Shown here: piece after piece, positions 10,703-21,860 of the stretch
Layout: each line of letters opens with the position of its first letter
Numbering within the stretch: the stretch's first letter is position 1
NCBI GenBank assembly: GCA_003427395.1
Contig: BFEA01000024.1
Coordinates: 2,258,006-2,322,005 of the forward strand
Source: Chara braunii
Lineage: Eukaryota > Streptophyta > Charophyceae > Charales > Characeae
Length of the DNA: 64,000 nt
Direction of reading: 5' to 3'
Translations under genes and position numbers: made by a program
The notes under the pieces: model-generated
Databases searched by the model: none
What the model saw: only the letters and a program-made list of their open reading frames with translations
Told to the model about the DNA's origin: nothing

Positions 10703-11330
10703 GTTTGTGAAAATGCTTCCCCGCAACCCTCCACCCTCTTCTTCTTCTTCTTTTTCCTTTTTTCTTTTCTTTTTTTTTTCACGCTAATCTTCTCTGTATC
10801 CTTCCAATATTAACAGATGTCCAGGAGGACATCTGTTCTTTTCTCCTACGTCTTATTCTTTATCATCTGCTAATAAATAAGCTCCGCAACCTAGAGCAGC
10901 AAAAAAGAGAGAAAATTTGCTGTCCTCTTGTCTTCCTCCTCCCTCCCCACCCCCCAACAAAGAAAGTTTGCAGAAACTCAGTGTCCACCAGCCAATAACA
11001 CCCGTCGTTACCCGTCCCCCCGGCCAATCTGCCTGCCCCTTCCATCCCATTCCACTCTCTGCCCGTCCGCCTCCCCTCTTCCATTGGACTCCCACATCGC
11101 CCTCTGTTCTCCCCCATCGACCCCACCCCCCATCGTTCCTCGCCCGTCAACGCCATCCCCATCGTACTTCCCCCCATCTTTCTTGCTTCTTCTTATCCTC
11201 CTCCTCCTCCTTGGCGCCCACCCCCCCACCAGGCAGCCATAGGCGTTACTGGCCCGTCATTTATTTATTCATTCTGGAACTTCTTACTCTTATTCTTCTC
11301 CACCTAGTTGTCCCCCTCCTCCTCCCCCCC
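10640..11330. repeat. Pyrimidine-rich repeat, copy 2
   Basis: A (GA)n run at about 10664-10699 leads into the same block series as 8095-8790, including CAGAAACTC, CCAATAACACCC, CATCCCATTCCA and GCAGCCATAGGCGTTACTGG near 11232. A C-run of about 20 bases lies near 11324-11344, and part of the unit is repeated again to about 11440. Confidence 0.75.
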
Positions 11331-12071
11331 CCCCCCCCCCCCCCTCCCCCCGTCTTTCTTGCTTCTTCTTATCCTCCTCCTCCTCCTTGGCGCCCACCCC
11401 CCTGCCATGCAGCCATAGGCATTACTCCTTCTAGGCAGCCATGGAGTTCCTTTTTTCTTCATCTTCTGATGCTCCTCCTCGTTCTCCTCCCCCCCTGTTA
11501 CATGCCCAGTTGGGCGATGTACATATAAAACCGAGGATCCGCAATGTCATGAAAAGGACTGAATGGACAATGCAGTGCAAGTGAAATCTCAACAAGCAGT
11601 GTACATTCGGATACACACAAAAATGGTGCTTTATAGCGCAGGGGAAGGCTTAGATACAAGTCCTGACCTGACCGGGACTGACCTCTATCACGTAGTGCAA
11701 GACCACGCAGCAGAATGCTAGAATACCAATGACTAGCCCAATCAATGTTGCAACGCGGACCAAACATACATCATCCTCGTCACAAGGTGTGAAGGGGCCT
11801 GGCGCTACACACAGGAAGAATGTGCCAGGTCCAAATCATGCACAGACGAAGAGGAGGGGAACAGACGAAGAATCGGGGGAGAGATGGGAATGTCGTCAAC
11901 ACCAAGTCTTTGTTACAAGTCCCAAATAATCCCTCGTCAAAATGTCTCAAGCCCAATGTGGAGTCTGGATCCAAATGTCACCAAGCCCGCTCTTTCATAG
12001 TCTGCTGATGCAGTGAAGTCAGGTAGCGAGAGGGTAAGAGGGAGATGGTGGACTGAGAAGAGGAAGAAGAA

Positions 12072-12134
<63 letters not shown>
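12072..12134. repeat. (TC)n microsatellite inside the solo LTR
   Basis: About 31 TC units. The flank CATATGCCAGGTACTAACCTG is the reverse-complement match of the sequence before the (GA)n run at 43289, so this microsatellite sits at the same place in two related LTRs. Confidence 0.9.
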
Positions 12135-12138
<4 letters not shown>

Positions 12139-12419
12139 GCCAGGTACTAACCTGTGAAGATGGCGCTGTGCTGCAGGTACCTCGAAGGTGAAGCTGGAGC
12201 TAAGGCGCTGCAGGTAAGCACCCCTGGCCTCCGGCCAATCTCTCTCTCTCTAGTACTACTCTAGCTCCTAAGAGCGCCCAGCGCTGAAGACTACTGCTAG
12301 TACTACTACTACTCCTGCAACGCTCCTCCAGAGTGCTGCTGCCAAATCCTGAAGACTACCTCCTGCCTCCTGAACTGCACGCGAAGTGCCTGGGAAGTAC
12401 CTAGGAACTACCTGCAGCC

Positions 12420-12450
12420 TGCAGGGCGGGCCAGTCCTATATAGTGCTGG
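12420..12450 (-). promoter_or_regulatory. Core promoter of the 11496-12818 LTR
   Basis: On the minus strand the sequence reads CAGCACTATATAGGACTGGC followed by CCGCCCTGC. The TATATA and GACTGGCC order matches the promoters near 42990 and 44418. It lies about 375 bp from the sense-strand start of the LTR. Confidence 0.55.
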
Positions 12451-12597
12451 CCCGTCCAGGAGGCTGCTCTTGCCAATGCTGAAACGTGCCAGACCCTGGC
12501 GTTGAAGCTCAACCAGGGGTTGTCTTGAAAACAGGCCCAGAATGGCCTGTGCTAAAACCCTGGTTTGGTGCCTGAGTTTCAGGGCAGGTNGAACTCA

Positions 12598-12790
12598 TGA
12601 GGGCCTGAAAATGGCCCTCAGTTTCAGGCTGAAAAGACTCAGGGCCGGAAAGGCCCTGATTTAGGCTGAAACGACACAGGGCCTGTAGGCCCTTGTTTTC
12701 AGGCTTTCAGGCTGAAACAACATGGGGCCTGTAGGCCCTTGTTTTCAGGCTTTCGGCCTGAAAACGTCACGGGCCTGAAAGTGGCCCGTG
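12598..12790. repeat. Array of five GGGCC hairpins in LTR
   Basis: Five stem-loops share the core GGGCC-loop-GGCCC: 12598-12620 (TGAGGGCC/GGCCCTCA), 12639-12659 (TCAGGGCC/GGCCCTGA), 12676-12696, 12725-12738 and 12768-12790 (CACGGGCC/GGCCCGTG). They are separated by TTTCAGGCTGAAA-like spacers. The outer stem bases differ between copies but stay paired. They lie upstream of the LTR TATA box in sense orientation, that is in U3, which is present in the 3' end of the element RNA. Confidence 0.7.
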
Positions 12791-12818
12791 CAGCCTGTTG
12801 CAGGCGCAGCATGTAACA

Positions 12819-13450
12819 CCCCCTCACATAGCCAGCCATTTCTCTTTGGAACTTCTTTTTCTTCTTCTACTTTTTCTCCTCCTCCTCTTCGTCCTTCTCC
12901 TCCTCCCCCAAACCCCACCTCTATAGGCGTTAGTGCCCTTTTCTTTGGAGCTTCGTTTATTTGGGAGAGCTGACCTGTTTCCGCTACGGCCGCAATCAAG
13001 GAGGGTTTTCTTGCATTGATCAGCAGATTGGGCGAATAGTTTGGTGGGTTCGTGGTTGTTGGAATGGAACTGACCTGTTGTATGTAATTCACTTTAAATA
13101 CCTTGGTGGTTGGATTAGAACTGACCTGTTGTGTCTGGAAAACTTTCCAAACCTGTCAGCTGATCAGCACCATTTCCCTTTGGTGGCCGAGATGTACTCT
13201 TTTTCACGGGGGACCTAATCCAGGACTCATGTATTTTTAAGTTGCATGGTGGAACTCTGGTGCAGGCGGGGGTCATGTACTTCTAAGTTGGAGGGGTCTC
13301 CCTCCCCCTCCCTCCCTCCCTCACTCTCTCCCTCTCTTTTAGACCAGAGTATGATTAGCTCCCGCTTCTTGGATGGATTGTCGTGTAGGTGGGAGGACGG
13401 CACGCTGCTGAGGCACATGTAGTGGTCATCGTCGTCATCTCTCTCTCTCT
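12819..13450. repeat. Pyrimidine-rich repeat, copy 3, interrupted by the solo LTR
   Basis: CATAGCCAGCC, GGAACTTC and TATAGGCGTTAGTGCCC blocks match copies 1 and 2. Further right, a degenerate pair of GGAACTGACCTGTTG-like units (near 13065 and 13118) gives a short open frame with no recognisable protein. No gene is supported. Confidence 0.55.
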
Positions 13451-13452
13451 CA

Positions 13453-13453
<1 letters not shown>

Positions 13454-13504
<51 letters not shown>
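13454..13504. repeat. (CA)n microsatellite
   Basis: About 25 CA units preceded by a TC run at 13437-13450. Confidence 0.95.
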
Positions 13505-13505
<1 letters not shown>

Positions 13506-13777
13506 CTCCGATTGTTTGTGCAGGTGGGGGAAGGGGGGGCGGGAGGCACGTTAGATCGTTTCCGTAGGCAGGGGAAGGGGCGGAAGAGAGCGGGGGGGGG
13601 CACGTTAGTTTGATGCATCATGAGATCGAAAAGAGGGGCAGAGGAGGCGTGACAATTTTTTGTTTTTTTGGACAAAGGGGTGATGGAGAAGCTTCGGAGC
13701 TGCTGGAGGCGACGGTCAGCAGTCATCTCCTATCTACAGTGTAGGTTGGGAAGGGGGGGCATCGCCGTCATAGCTTA

Positions 13778-13778
<1 letters not shown>
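13505..13778. other. Gene-free stretch between microsatellites
   Basis: G-rich sequence with repeated GGCACGTTAG-type blocks at about 13547 and 13599. No gene seen. Confidence 0.5.
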
Positions 13779-13848
<70 letters not shown>

Positions 13849-13971
13849 CCCCCCTCTATGCATACTATAGCCGGGTTGCCCATGTAAAAGTCATCATCTA
13901 GTAGCTGAGTTTTCAGCTTTTTCGATTGTAGGGGGGTTAGAAGTGGTCTTCGCCTTCGTCGCGCGTGGGAG

Positions 13972-14012
<41 letters not shown>

Positions 14013-14085
14013 CGACGCCGCCCATGCAGAAGTCGTCATCCTCGTTGTAGCTGAGAGTCGGTTTTTTTTTCCATTTTTTTGGTTG
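13779..14085. repeat. GA/TC microsatellites with a recurring flank unit
   Basis: A (TC)n tract at 13779-13846 and a (GA)n tract at about 13975-14009 are each followed by the unit GCCCATG-AGAAGTC-TCATC, GTAGCTGAG, a T-run, then GGTTGTAGGG or equivalent. The same unit flanks GA tracts near 22941, 34705, 38020 and 39545, so it is a dispersed family. Element B has inserted in the last GGTTGTAGG block. Confidence 0.65.
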
Positions 14086-15175
14086 TGTGAGGAACAAGCC
14101 CTCAAGGGGCCCTATCAGACATCACATTGTTCTGGGCTAAGGCCCCCAGCAATCCAAGTGCCCGCCCTAAGTGAAGGCGCGCCTGAATATTCGTCAAAAG
14201 CAAAATTCGACATTTCCATATGTGGGTATTCAGGCTCTCGCAGCACGCCAGTTGGTTGGGAAGACTCGTGAGCCTCACATTGCTGCATCATACAGTTGGC
14301 CCAGGCCTTGACAGTTGCGCCTGGGCACACAGACACTAAGCAGGGCCGATACATTGGGGAGCAGGCCTTCGGCCTTGGCAAAAGCAGTAGTGCCAACGCA
14401 CCTGCCTGGGAGCCCTGCACAGATGCAGCAAACAGCCCAAGTCCGGAGACTCAGGCCGTGCCTAACTGCAAAGAGCCCAGGCCCTCAACTGTAGTCTCGG
14501 GCCTGGGCGCAGGGTCTGGGACCCAACCGGAAGCTACTGAAAGCCTCCAGCCAGGCCACACGCAGCATCCAGGAGGCTGACACTTCCACAAAAGGAAGGA
14601 AGCAGCCCAGGCCAGGCATTCTGGCCAGCACTGGCAATGCGGAAGTGCTGCTGCGCTCTCGCTTGATGCTGCGCTGCTGCCAAGGGCGCTGACGGGGCGC
14701 GAGAGGTGAAATGGGGCGCTGGAGGGCAGCGGGGGGCAAGCAGCCATAGCCGGGCTGCTGGGCGCCAGGGGGTACAGCGGATGATCAGGTGGTCTTCAGG
14801 GAAGGAGGCGCTGTGTGGAGTAATCAAGGTCTGATTGAGGGTGACGAGATACATACCTGTACATGAAGAGAGGTCGGTGATGGTGTTGGCAGTCATGTAC
14901 ATTGGTCTTCGAGAGTCGAAGTGATCCTGTTGCGTGAACCGGCTGTAGGTAGGCTAGTCAGGTAGAGTAGGCTGGGCGCTGAGCGCCAGACAGGAGAGAG
15001 CGACTTTGGATACTGTGTTGGTGTGGCCTACGGGCTTGGACATTGGCTCATTACTTCATATATGGATGGTTTTCTCGGTGCATTTGTACTCTCTGCTTGG
15101 GTCACGACTACTTGTTCAGCTGTGTGATTTCGCAACTTGGTTTTATGTATATCGCTCACACTCATATTCCTTGCA
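14086..15175 (+). mobile_element. 5' LTR of element B
   Basis: It is 1090 bp and matches 21861-22940 along its length with scattered substitutions and small indels (for example a block near 14530 is missing from the right copy). The LTRs were identical at insertion, so the differences mark age. It contains CAGCCATAGCCGGGCTGCTG near 14743 and GGCTGGGCGCTGAGCGCC near 14970. Confidence 0.92.
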
Positions 15176-15184
15176 ATTGTGACT

Positions 15185-15197
15185 TGGTGCGCTGACG
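15185..15197 (+). other. Candidate primer-binding site of element B
   Basis: TGGTGCGCTGACG lies 9 bases inside the 5' LTR. A primer site must begin TGG to pair with a tRNA CCA end. It is not the initiator-Met type seen in elements C and D, and I cannot name the tRNA. Confidence 0.4.
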
Positions 15198-16473
15198 ATG
15201 CTTCATGTGCAGTGAGGATACTTTGCCGCTGGTTGATAAGCGGGGCATAGGTGGAGAGGCCGGCCGCTGGAAGGCTGTGGCAACAGCATGGGAGCTGTGG
15301 CGACAGCGGGTGTATGCATGATGATGAGAGTATGCTGACGTGGCATTTTGGCTGAGGTGGCACTGCATTGCATTGTGGGTGGTACCGAGGCTAATGACCG
15401 GTCATCGAAATGCACGTCGGCCCAATTGGTGAGAGATCTGTGGTTGGGGGCAGCTATCTCCAGGTACGTTGTTCCCATTCCTTATCTACCCTCTCAATCT
15501 CTTCTTACTGTGAGGAAGTGAGTCCAACTTGAGTGTCCTCTCTTTGGTGAGGAGCGCGCTCTATCTTGAGAGACGACATTCTTCACGGTGGCGCATCTGG
15601 CAGGAGAGGGCGGTGCCTCTGAAGGGCCCTGGTCGAAGCACGGGTCACGGTCACCATGCCAACCCATGGGTATTAGTACACGCAGGCCATGCGGCTTTGT
15701 CCATTGAGGCTCTTTGCTGCGCTGATAGAAGGGGTACTAGTACACGCAGGCCATGCTGCTTTGCCCATTGAGGCTCTTTGCTGCGCTGATAGAAGGGGTG
15801 TGCGGACTGACCAGTTTTACGTAGACGCTCCCAGACCGTCTATAAACATTTCTGGTTGGGGTCTGAACTGTCCACCGGCTGTGATTGTCGTCCAAATTGC
15901 GACGTTAAAGAATTCCTGAGGAGTCTCGAGGGCTGTCCTTAAATTGCCTCTTGATCAGCCAGATCAGTCAGACGTAAGGCTCGTTGCACGCGAGGGTAAA
16001 AAAAGGGCAGGCTGGTCATAAGCATACTTCTTGGGCACAGGGGTGGGCCGTGGTTGCACACCTTAGACACCACAGCTTGATGATGCTCATAGGTACGTTG
16101 GATACAGGGGAAGGGGATTCCAATTGTGAACTCAACTGAACATCACTACCATTTCCATTGTGCATACATCTGCTCACATTGGTCGAAGTTTTATTTTTGG
16201 CTAGTTGATTGACCGACTGCTGACACCTAACAGACAGACTAGAGTAGGACTGTAATCTACCATAGTCAGTTCTTCTCGAATCTTCTGTGCAGAACTAATC
16301 ATGATAGACCTAGACAATGTGTACAGTTTGTGTAGGTTCTGTTGATGCCGCTTGAATAGTAGTCTAGGTAACTCACCGGACATTTATTTATTTATTTATT
16401 TTTAGATCCGCTCAGACGCATGCTGCGGTAGGTTCCAAAGAAGACATTAGTGCAGACAGCGTCTGCCTAGCCC
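15198..16473 (+). other. Leader of element B with 64-bp tandem duplication
   Basis: It holds ATGCTGACGTGGCATTTTGG near 15333, the same TGACGTGGC core as the motif arrays in the other leaders. A 64-bp unit starting TAGTACACGCAGGCCATGC is repeated at 15674 and 15738. No reading frame is convincing. Several GGTACGTTG and GGTGAG sequences could act as splice donors, but that is speculation. Confidence 0.6.
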
Positions 16474-18260
16474 ATGAGCGAATCAGACGGTGGGGAGGAT
16501 AGTTCTGACGATAGGAGGCAGACACGACGGGATACCGCTAGGATACCTGTTGTGTTCCAGGTTCTACTACCAGGAGACAAAAGAAGGCTTGGGGCCGAGA
16601 CAAGGGCCCGCAATCTAGAGAGTGCGAGAGCAGCAGCAGCAGCGGCTGAACGTGCGTTAGCAGCAGCAGCAGCTAGCACTGTAGCTATGGCTACCTCGGC
16701 AGCAACTTCTGCTGCAAACTCCACTGGTCAAGGGCTGGGCATGCCGACCAGTTCACAGTCATCTCCAGTACGTCAGGAGCTGGCACTAGTGAGATGGCGG
16801 GCTCGCAGTTTAGCTCGCTGCCTCCACGCACCAGGGAGCAGATGGAGCTCCAGCAAGTCGAGAGGGTCCGCTTGAGGCTAGAGAAGGAACTCAGGCAGGC
16901 TAGTAAAAGAGAGAAAGAGATTAGATATAGGAGTGTCCGACTAGAGGGTAGGGAGGCAGACAAGGCTGCGCTAGAGGGGTTAGATGACTCGACCCTTAGC
17001 AACAATGAAAAGATTTTGAAGGCGAGCATCCTGTCCATGCACGCATACATGGACAGTAAACTGGATACAATCCAGGACACCTTGGACCAGATCCTGAATG
17101 CCATGCACAAACCAGGAATCAGGCCAGCAATCTTCTCGTCGCTGCCATTCTCAGCGGCGACAGGCCCCTATGCCGCTCAGTCCAGACCACAACCAAGTGG
17201 TACATCAGCAGCAGCCTTATCTCAAATTATTTCTTCTTTATCTTTCGGTCCAGCGACTGGTGCTACACCACAGTCGCCACCTGTCTCGCCAACGGGACAA
17301 CAATTTCCTTGGTATCCCAAGACCGCTCTGAAACCACCTCCAACCTTCTCAGAAGACAAAAAGGATGAGGGTCTCGACACGTGGTTGAGAACAGTTCCAG
17401 TCTGGGTGAGGGCAAAGAGGACATTGGTAGAAGAGGAAGTGATAACTGCTGCATCCTACTTAGAGGGTTCAGCAGCTCGCTCGCTTAATGGATTGGTTGC
17501 TTCAAAGGGTTTCGGCAGGAACATGGGTGATTGGGTGGAGACCCACACCCTAGAGAGCTTTATGGACTTAAGGCTCGATGGCACAACCCTCAGTAGGCAC
17601 ACATTGCCACTGACCAACTTCTAAAGCTTGATGCTAGAAAGTACAAGTCAGTGTGAGAACTCACCACAACCGTAGAGCGCCTGATCGTAGTCCCAGGAGT
17701 GGAGTACAATCCACAGGTCTTGTTGACCACGTTCTTGAGATGTCTTCCCACCGACATCAAGAACTTATTGGCCAGTGAAGCTCGTAGAGAGTATCACACC
17801 TTTGAGACATTCAGCAGTGCTCAAACCCCTTCTACGGACGAGAGAAAGAAAAAGACTCCACAAGAGTGGAAGAAGAAGGGTAGTCGATTGATGATGGTTG
17901 ATTCCGAAGGGAATCAAAATGAAATCGATGATGTTTCTGAACGTGTGGAGGGTGCAGAGTTAGATGGCGAGGAGAGTGTTGAGGGTAGGAACCTCGCCGC
18001 TGCAGTTAAGACTAAGGCAGCAGGCCGCGGCAAGGGCAATCAGCAAAGGAGTCTGGGGCAGGCCGCCAACCCAAACAAAATAGCAGTTTGGGTTAGGGCA
18101 GGCCTGGATCAAGAAGTGCGGCGGGATCGTTGGTCGCGTGGTGCTTGCATAAACTGTGGCGAGTAAGGCCATACACAGTTTAAATGCAAGAACCCGAAGG
18201 TCTCGCAGAAGATCCCTCCTAAGAGTGGGTTTCCTTCTTCTCAGTCTCGGGCCTATACGA
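16474..18260 (+). pseudogene. gag of element B
   Basis: The first frame (from 16474) has an acidic N-terminus and an Ala-rich helix. After a frameshift near 16800 the next frame gives a heptad-like coiled coil (EQMELQQVERVRLRLEKELR) and a capsid-type block with KPPPTFSEDKKDEGLDTWLR. The last frame (17699-18166) ends in a retroviral zinc knuckle, CINCGE-stop-GHTQFKC, at 18146-18187, where a TAA has replaced one residue. Gag forms the particle and binds the RNA. Here it is broken at least three times. Confidence 0.85.
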
Positions 18261-18513
18261 GCTCCAGCTCGGGAAACACTTAAGGCCGGTAGAAGATGTA
18301 GTTGCTTCTACTCTCCTTGAAGCGGGTGATGTACCCTCCCCGTTTCAAGAGTTGGCCAAAGCTATTGACTCCTTAGTCACCCCGCAGACGCATCCGGACC
18401 CAACTATACTCTGTACGTTGGATGTGTCTGAAGCCTTAGAGGACCTTCAAGGTGAATGGTCGGCAAGGGACCCTCATGGCACTGAGTAGAGGTCCTAGAG
18501 GGGAAACTTCGTT

Positions 18514-19383
18514 GTGGAAGTTGGTGTGGGTGGTTGCAAGTGTCGCGCCTTCGTAGACATTGGCTCCACGCGAAACTTCATAAGTCGCGACTGTGTTGAC
18601 AGACTGTGCCTAAAGGACCGGGTGCAGCGCCTTAGTAGACCAGTAGCATCTACTTTGGCCAACAAAGAGCGCATGATGGTGGAGGACTACGTTAAGGATG
18701 TCGTCTGCACCTTCTCCTACCCAGGAGGAGAGATCAACCATAAGATATCATTCGTGGTGAGCGACGAGTTGCCTGTTGACATGTTGTTGGGCATGTACTA
18801 CCTCAAGGTTGCCAAGCCCCAGTTTGACTGGGACAAGAAAGTGTTGAAGCACGAGTTACCTAGCGGGAGAACCGTTAGACTGACTAAGTATAAAGCCAGT
18901 AGGTTAATAGACTCCAATGGGTGCTTATGCGCATCAGCTTCCTATAACTATTACAAAGAAAACCAAGAGGAAGGTATGTACTTCGTCTATGTCTCTGCAA
19001 AAGGGGAGGCCGTTAAAACACCCCCAGAGATAGAGACCATCGTCGCTAAGTACCCTGATCTATTCGAGGATCCCTCGGGAGTCGTAGACAGGGAGGTTGT
19101 CCATGCCATAGAGATCATCCCAGATAGCAAAACACCTAAAGGGAGAATCTATAGGATGGCTCCGACCGAGTTGGACAAGCTTCGTCGGCAACTGAAAGAG
19201 CTCACGGAAAAGGGTTGGATACGTCCTAGCACTTCCCCCTTTGGCTCACCAGTTCTTTTTGTTCCAAAGAAAGGGGGAACACTAAGGATGTGCATTGATT
19301 ATAGAGGCCTCAATGTCATCACCGTTAAGAATGCAAAGCCTCTACCACGCATCGACGACCTATTGGATAGGGTGCAGGGATGA
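18514..19383 (+). pseudogene. Protease and start of RT, element B
   Basis: The frame contains the aspartic protease active-site block as [11 protein letters not shown], where the catalytic D-S-G has become D-I-G, and [12 protein letters not shown] for the second conserved block. It runs on into [42 protein letters not shown] and [12 protein letters not shown]. It stops at a TGA at 19381-19383 where a residue of the RT palm is expected. One frame for protease and RT is normal for Ty3/gypsy. Confidence 0.9.
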
Positions 19384-19880
19384 AAGTACTATACAAAGAT
19401 AGACTTAAAATCCGGCTACCATCAGATTGCCATAAGAGAAGACGATCAACACAAAGCCCTTTGGCCTTTACAATGTGCTGGGTACATTCCAGCACGCCAT
19501 GAATAGGATCTTCCATGACAACTTAGATAAGTTCGTTGTCGTGTACCTCGACGATATACTTATCTTTAGTAGAACTATCGAGGAGCATGCTCAGCATGTA
19601 GACAAACTACTTTCACTCCACAAATATAAGATAAACTCGAATCTTGTACTTGGGTCATGAAGTATCGCGGATGGGATTAGGCCCGAAAATGCGAAAGTGG
19701 CTAACATTAGGGACTACCCACGACCCCACTCTGTAATTGAGGTCAGATCATTCTTGGGAATGTGTGGTTATTACTGCAACTTTGTAAAAAACTATAGCAC
19801 GATTGCATCTCCCTTGACTGATCTAACTCGACTTGACACACCATGGGACTGAACCGACGAGTGTGAGGCATCTTTCAAAC
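19384..19880 (+). pseudogene. RT palm and thumb of element B
   Basis: After the stop the sequence reads KIDLKSGYHQI, but about 40 bp that would encode the [12 protein letters not shown] block are missing and the frame shifts. The catalytic YLDDILIFSR is intact at about 19541-19570. The thumb (GHEVS, then RSFLGMCGYY) continues in yet another frame with a TGA near 19851. Confidence 0.88.
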
Positions 19881-19882
19881 GT

Positions 19883-20690
19883 TTGAAGCATGCTCTCACG
19901 CACCATGAGGTTCTCATGGTACCCGACCCGCAAAGGTCATTTGTTGTAATCACGGATGCAAGCCAATACGACATTGGCGCAGTACTGGCTCAACAGGAAG
20001 GGAAGAAGTTGAGACCGGTCGAGTGCATGAGCAAAAAGATGCCATCAAAGAAGTTGGCAAAGTCCACCTACAAGAGGGAACTCTACGCTCTCTACAAGGC
20101 ACTTGTCCACTGGAGGCACTATCTATTAGGAAGGTTTCTCTATTTGAGAACTGACCATCAGACTCTCAAGTGGATCAAGACACAATCGGTTCGCTCCAAT
20201 GCACTCAAACGCTGGATTAAAATCATAGATCAGTATGACTTCAAACTAGATTATGTGAAGGGAGAGTACAACAAGGTTGCAAATGCGTTGTCTAGAAGGG
20301 CAGAGTACCTGAGTGCGCTGATTTCTGAGTTTGGCCTATCTGAGGACGTGACTCGATCTATGGAGAAAGCCTACAAGGAAGATCCTATCACGATGGACAT
20401 CATCAACAAACTTCAGGTTAAAGACAAGGCGACCACTGATGAGTTTGTGATGGTGGATGGGTTCCTCTTTCTTGAGAAGGTAGGGTTTAAGAGATTAGTT
20501 GTTCCATCTAGGGAAGATTTGCGTAGTTTATTTTTAGGTGAGTGCCATGACGCAACGGGGCATTTCGGCTACAAGAAGACTAGTGCTAACTTAGTACAGC
20601 GATTTTGGTGGCCTAACATGCTCGACGATGCAAAGAAGTACGTACAGACCTGTCAGGTCTGTCAGCGGGACAAGCCGCGGACTCAAGCCT
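19883..20690 (+). pseudogene. RNase H and integrase zinc domain, element B
   Basis: It is open for about 300 codons. RNase H is seen as VVITDASQYDIGAVLAQQ, KRELYALYKALVHWRHYLLG and LRTDHQTLKWIK, with the TDAS, E and TDH acidic residues in place. The integrase HHCC zinc domain follows: ECHDATGHFG, then CQVCQRDKPR. This is the best-preserved stretch of element B. The frame is lost soon after the zinc domain. Confidence 0.9.
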
Positions 20691-21060
20691 CTACCCATTC
20701 CTGCTGGCCCAGGGCAGCGTATCTCCATGGACTTCGTGGATACTCTGGTGACCAGCAAGAATGGCAAGAGGCACATCTTCGTCATATTGGATAGGTTCAC
20801 TAAGTACGCTAGACTAATCGCCATGCCAGAGACTGTCAGGACTGAGCACGTCATCAAGTTGTTCATGGACAACTGGGTGCGTGACTTTGGACTTCCGAAA
20901 ACAATTGTCAGCGACAGAGATATACGCTTCACAAGTGAGATGTGGACGACGGCGGCTGAACAGATGGGCAGCCAGCTTCAGATGACTTCTGGGAATAACC
21001 CGAAGCAAATGGGCAGGCTGAACAGATGAACCGAGTGGTGCAGCATCTGCTGAGGCATTA
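20690..21060 (+). pseudogene. Integrase catalytic core, element B
   Basis: The frame carries SMDFVDTLVTSKNGKRHIFV with the first Asp and KTIVSDRDIRFTSEMW with the second. The catalytic Glu (ANGQAEQMN) is in a different frame because a base is lost near 21005, so the D,D-35-E triad cannot be made as one protein. Confidence 0.9.
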
Positions 21061-21822
21061 CATCAAGCCCAACCAGGATGACTGGGGTGAGAAATTACCT
21101 CTCATCGCCAGCCTGTACAACAACTATGTACACAACACCACCGACGTAAGTCCTAATCAACTTCATTTGGGGTGGAAGCCTAGATCTGCTCTAGACTTCC
21201 TCCCCCCTGAAAACCGAACTGCTGCAACTCCTGGAACCATTGAATTTGGTGTCCAGTATGAGAAACTGTTGCAGCAGACTATCGAACACATCAAGAAATC
21301 TCAGGAAGCCATGATTGTGTCTGAGAATAAGTGTCGCCGACAGTCCACATTTCAGATATGGGAACGCGTCTGGGTCAAGGCTAGTGAGTTGGGACAGGAG
21401 TTTGGCATCTCTAGGAAACTAATGCCTCAGTATTTCGGACCCTGGGAAGTCCTAGACATTGTGGGGAATGATTTGGATGGTCCCTCGTACGTCATTCGTA
21501 TCCCTCTCACCTTGTTTTTCACGCCCCCAAGCTTGCACCTTTCGCTAAGGCATCACAACTCCCATCACGGAGATCTATGCTGCCCCCAACCATGGATGGC
21601 CACGTGGACGTCGACGACATCCTCCATCACAGAGACACGCCTGTTCCCAAGCCACCAGGCAGGGGAAGACCTCCCAAACCTGCGAGGGAATACAGAGTAC
21701 ATTTCAGGCATCATACGGATCCGAAGGAAGATCGATGGATCTCAAGGGAGGAACTTGTCAAGGAAGCTCCTCATATCGTGGAAAATTATGAGAAGAAACT
21801 GAAGGGGAAGGCACCAGCATGA
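21026..21822 (+). pseudogene. Integrase C-terminus and chromodomain-like tail, element B
   Basis: The first frame has LHLGWKPRSALDF, VWVKASELGQEF and PQYFGPWEVLDIVGND, the GPY/F-type C-terminal integrase module. A frameshift near 21530 moves the tail to another frame: MDGHVDVDDILHHRDTPVPK, GRGRPPKP, YRVHFRHHTDPKEDRWISRE, APHIVENYEKK. The tail matches those of A, C, D and E and is most likely a chromodomain. Confidence 0.85.
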
Positions 21823-21845
21823 AGCATCTCAGCGGACTTTCGAAG

Positions 21846-21860
21846 CTAAGGGGGATCGAA
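21846..21860 (+). other. Polypurine tract of element B
   Basis: AGCTAAGGGGGATCGAA directly precedes the 3' LTR start TGTGAGG. Confidence 0.8.

Larger units (their letters stand above)
11496..12818 (-). mobile_element. Solo LTR with perfect 10-bp terminal inverted repeats
   Basis: The segment begins TGTTACATGC and ends GCATGTAACA, an exact inverted pair, and is flanked by CCCCC on both sides (11491-11495 and 12819-12823). This is the signature of a complete 1323-bp LTR with a 5-bp target duplication. Its TATA box reads on the minus strand, which sets the orientation. It has interrupted a pyrimidine-rich repeat that resumes at 12824. A (TC)n tract and a hairpin array lie inside it. Confidence 0.85.
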
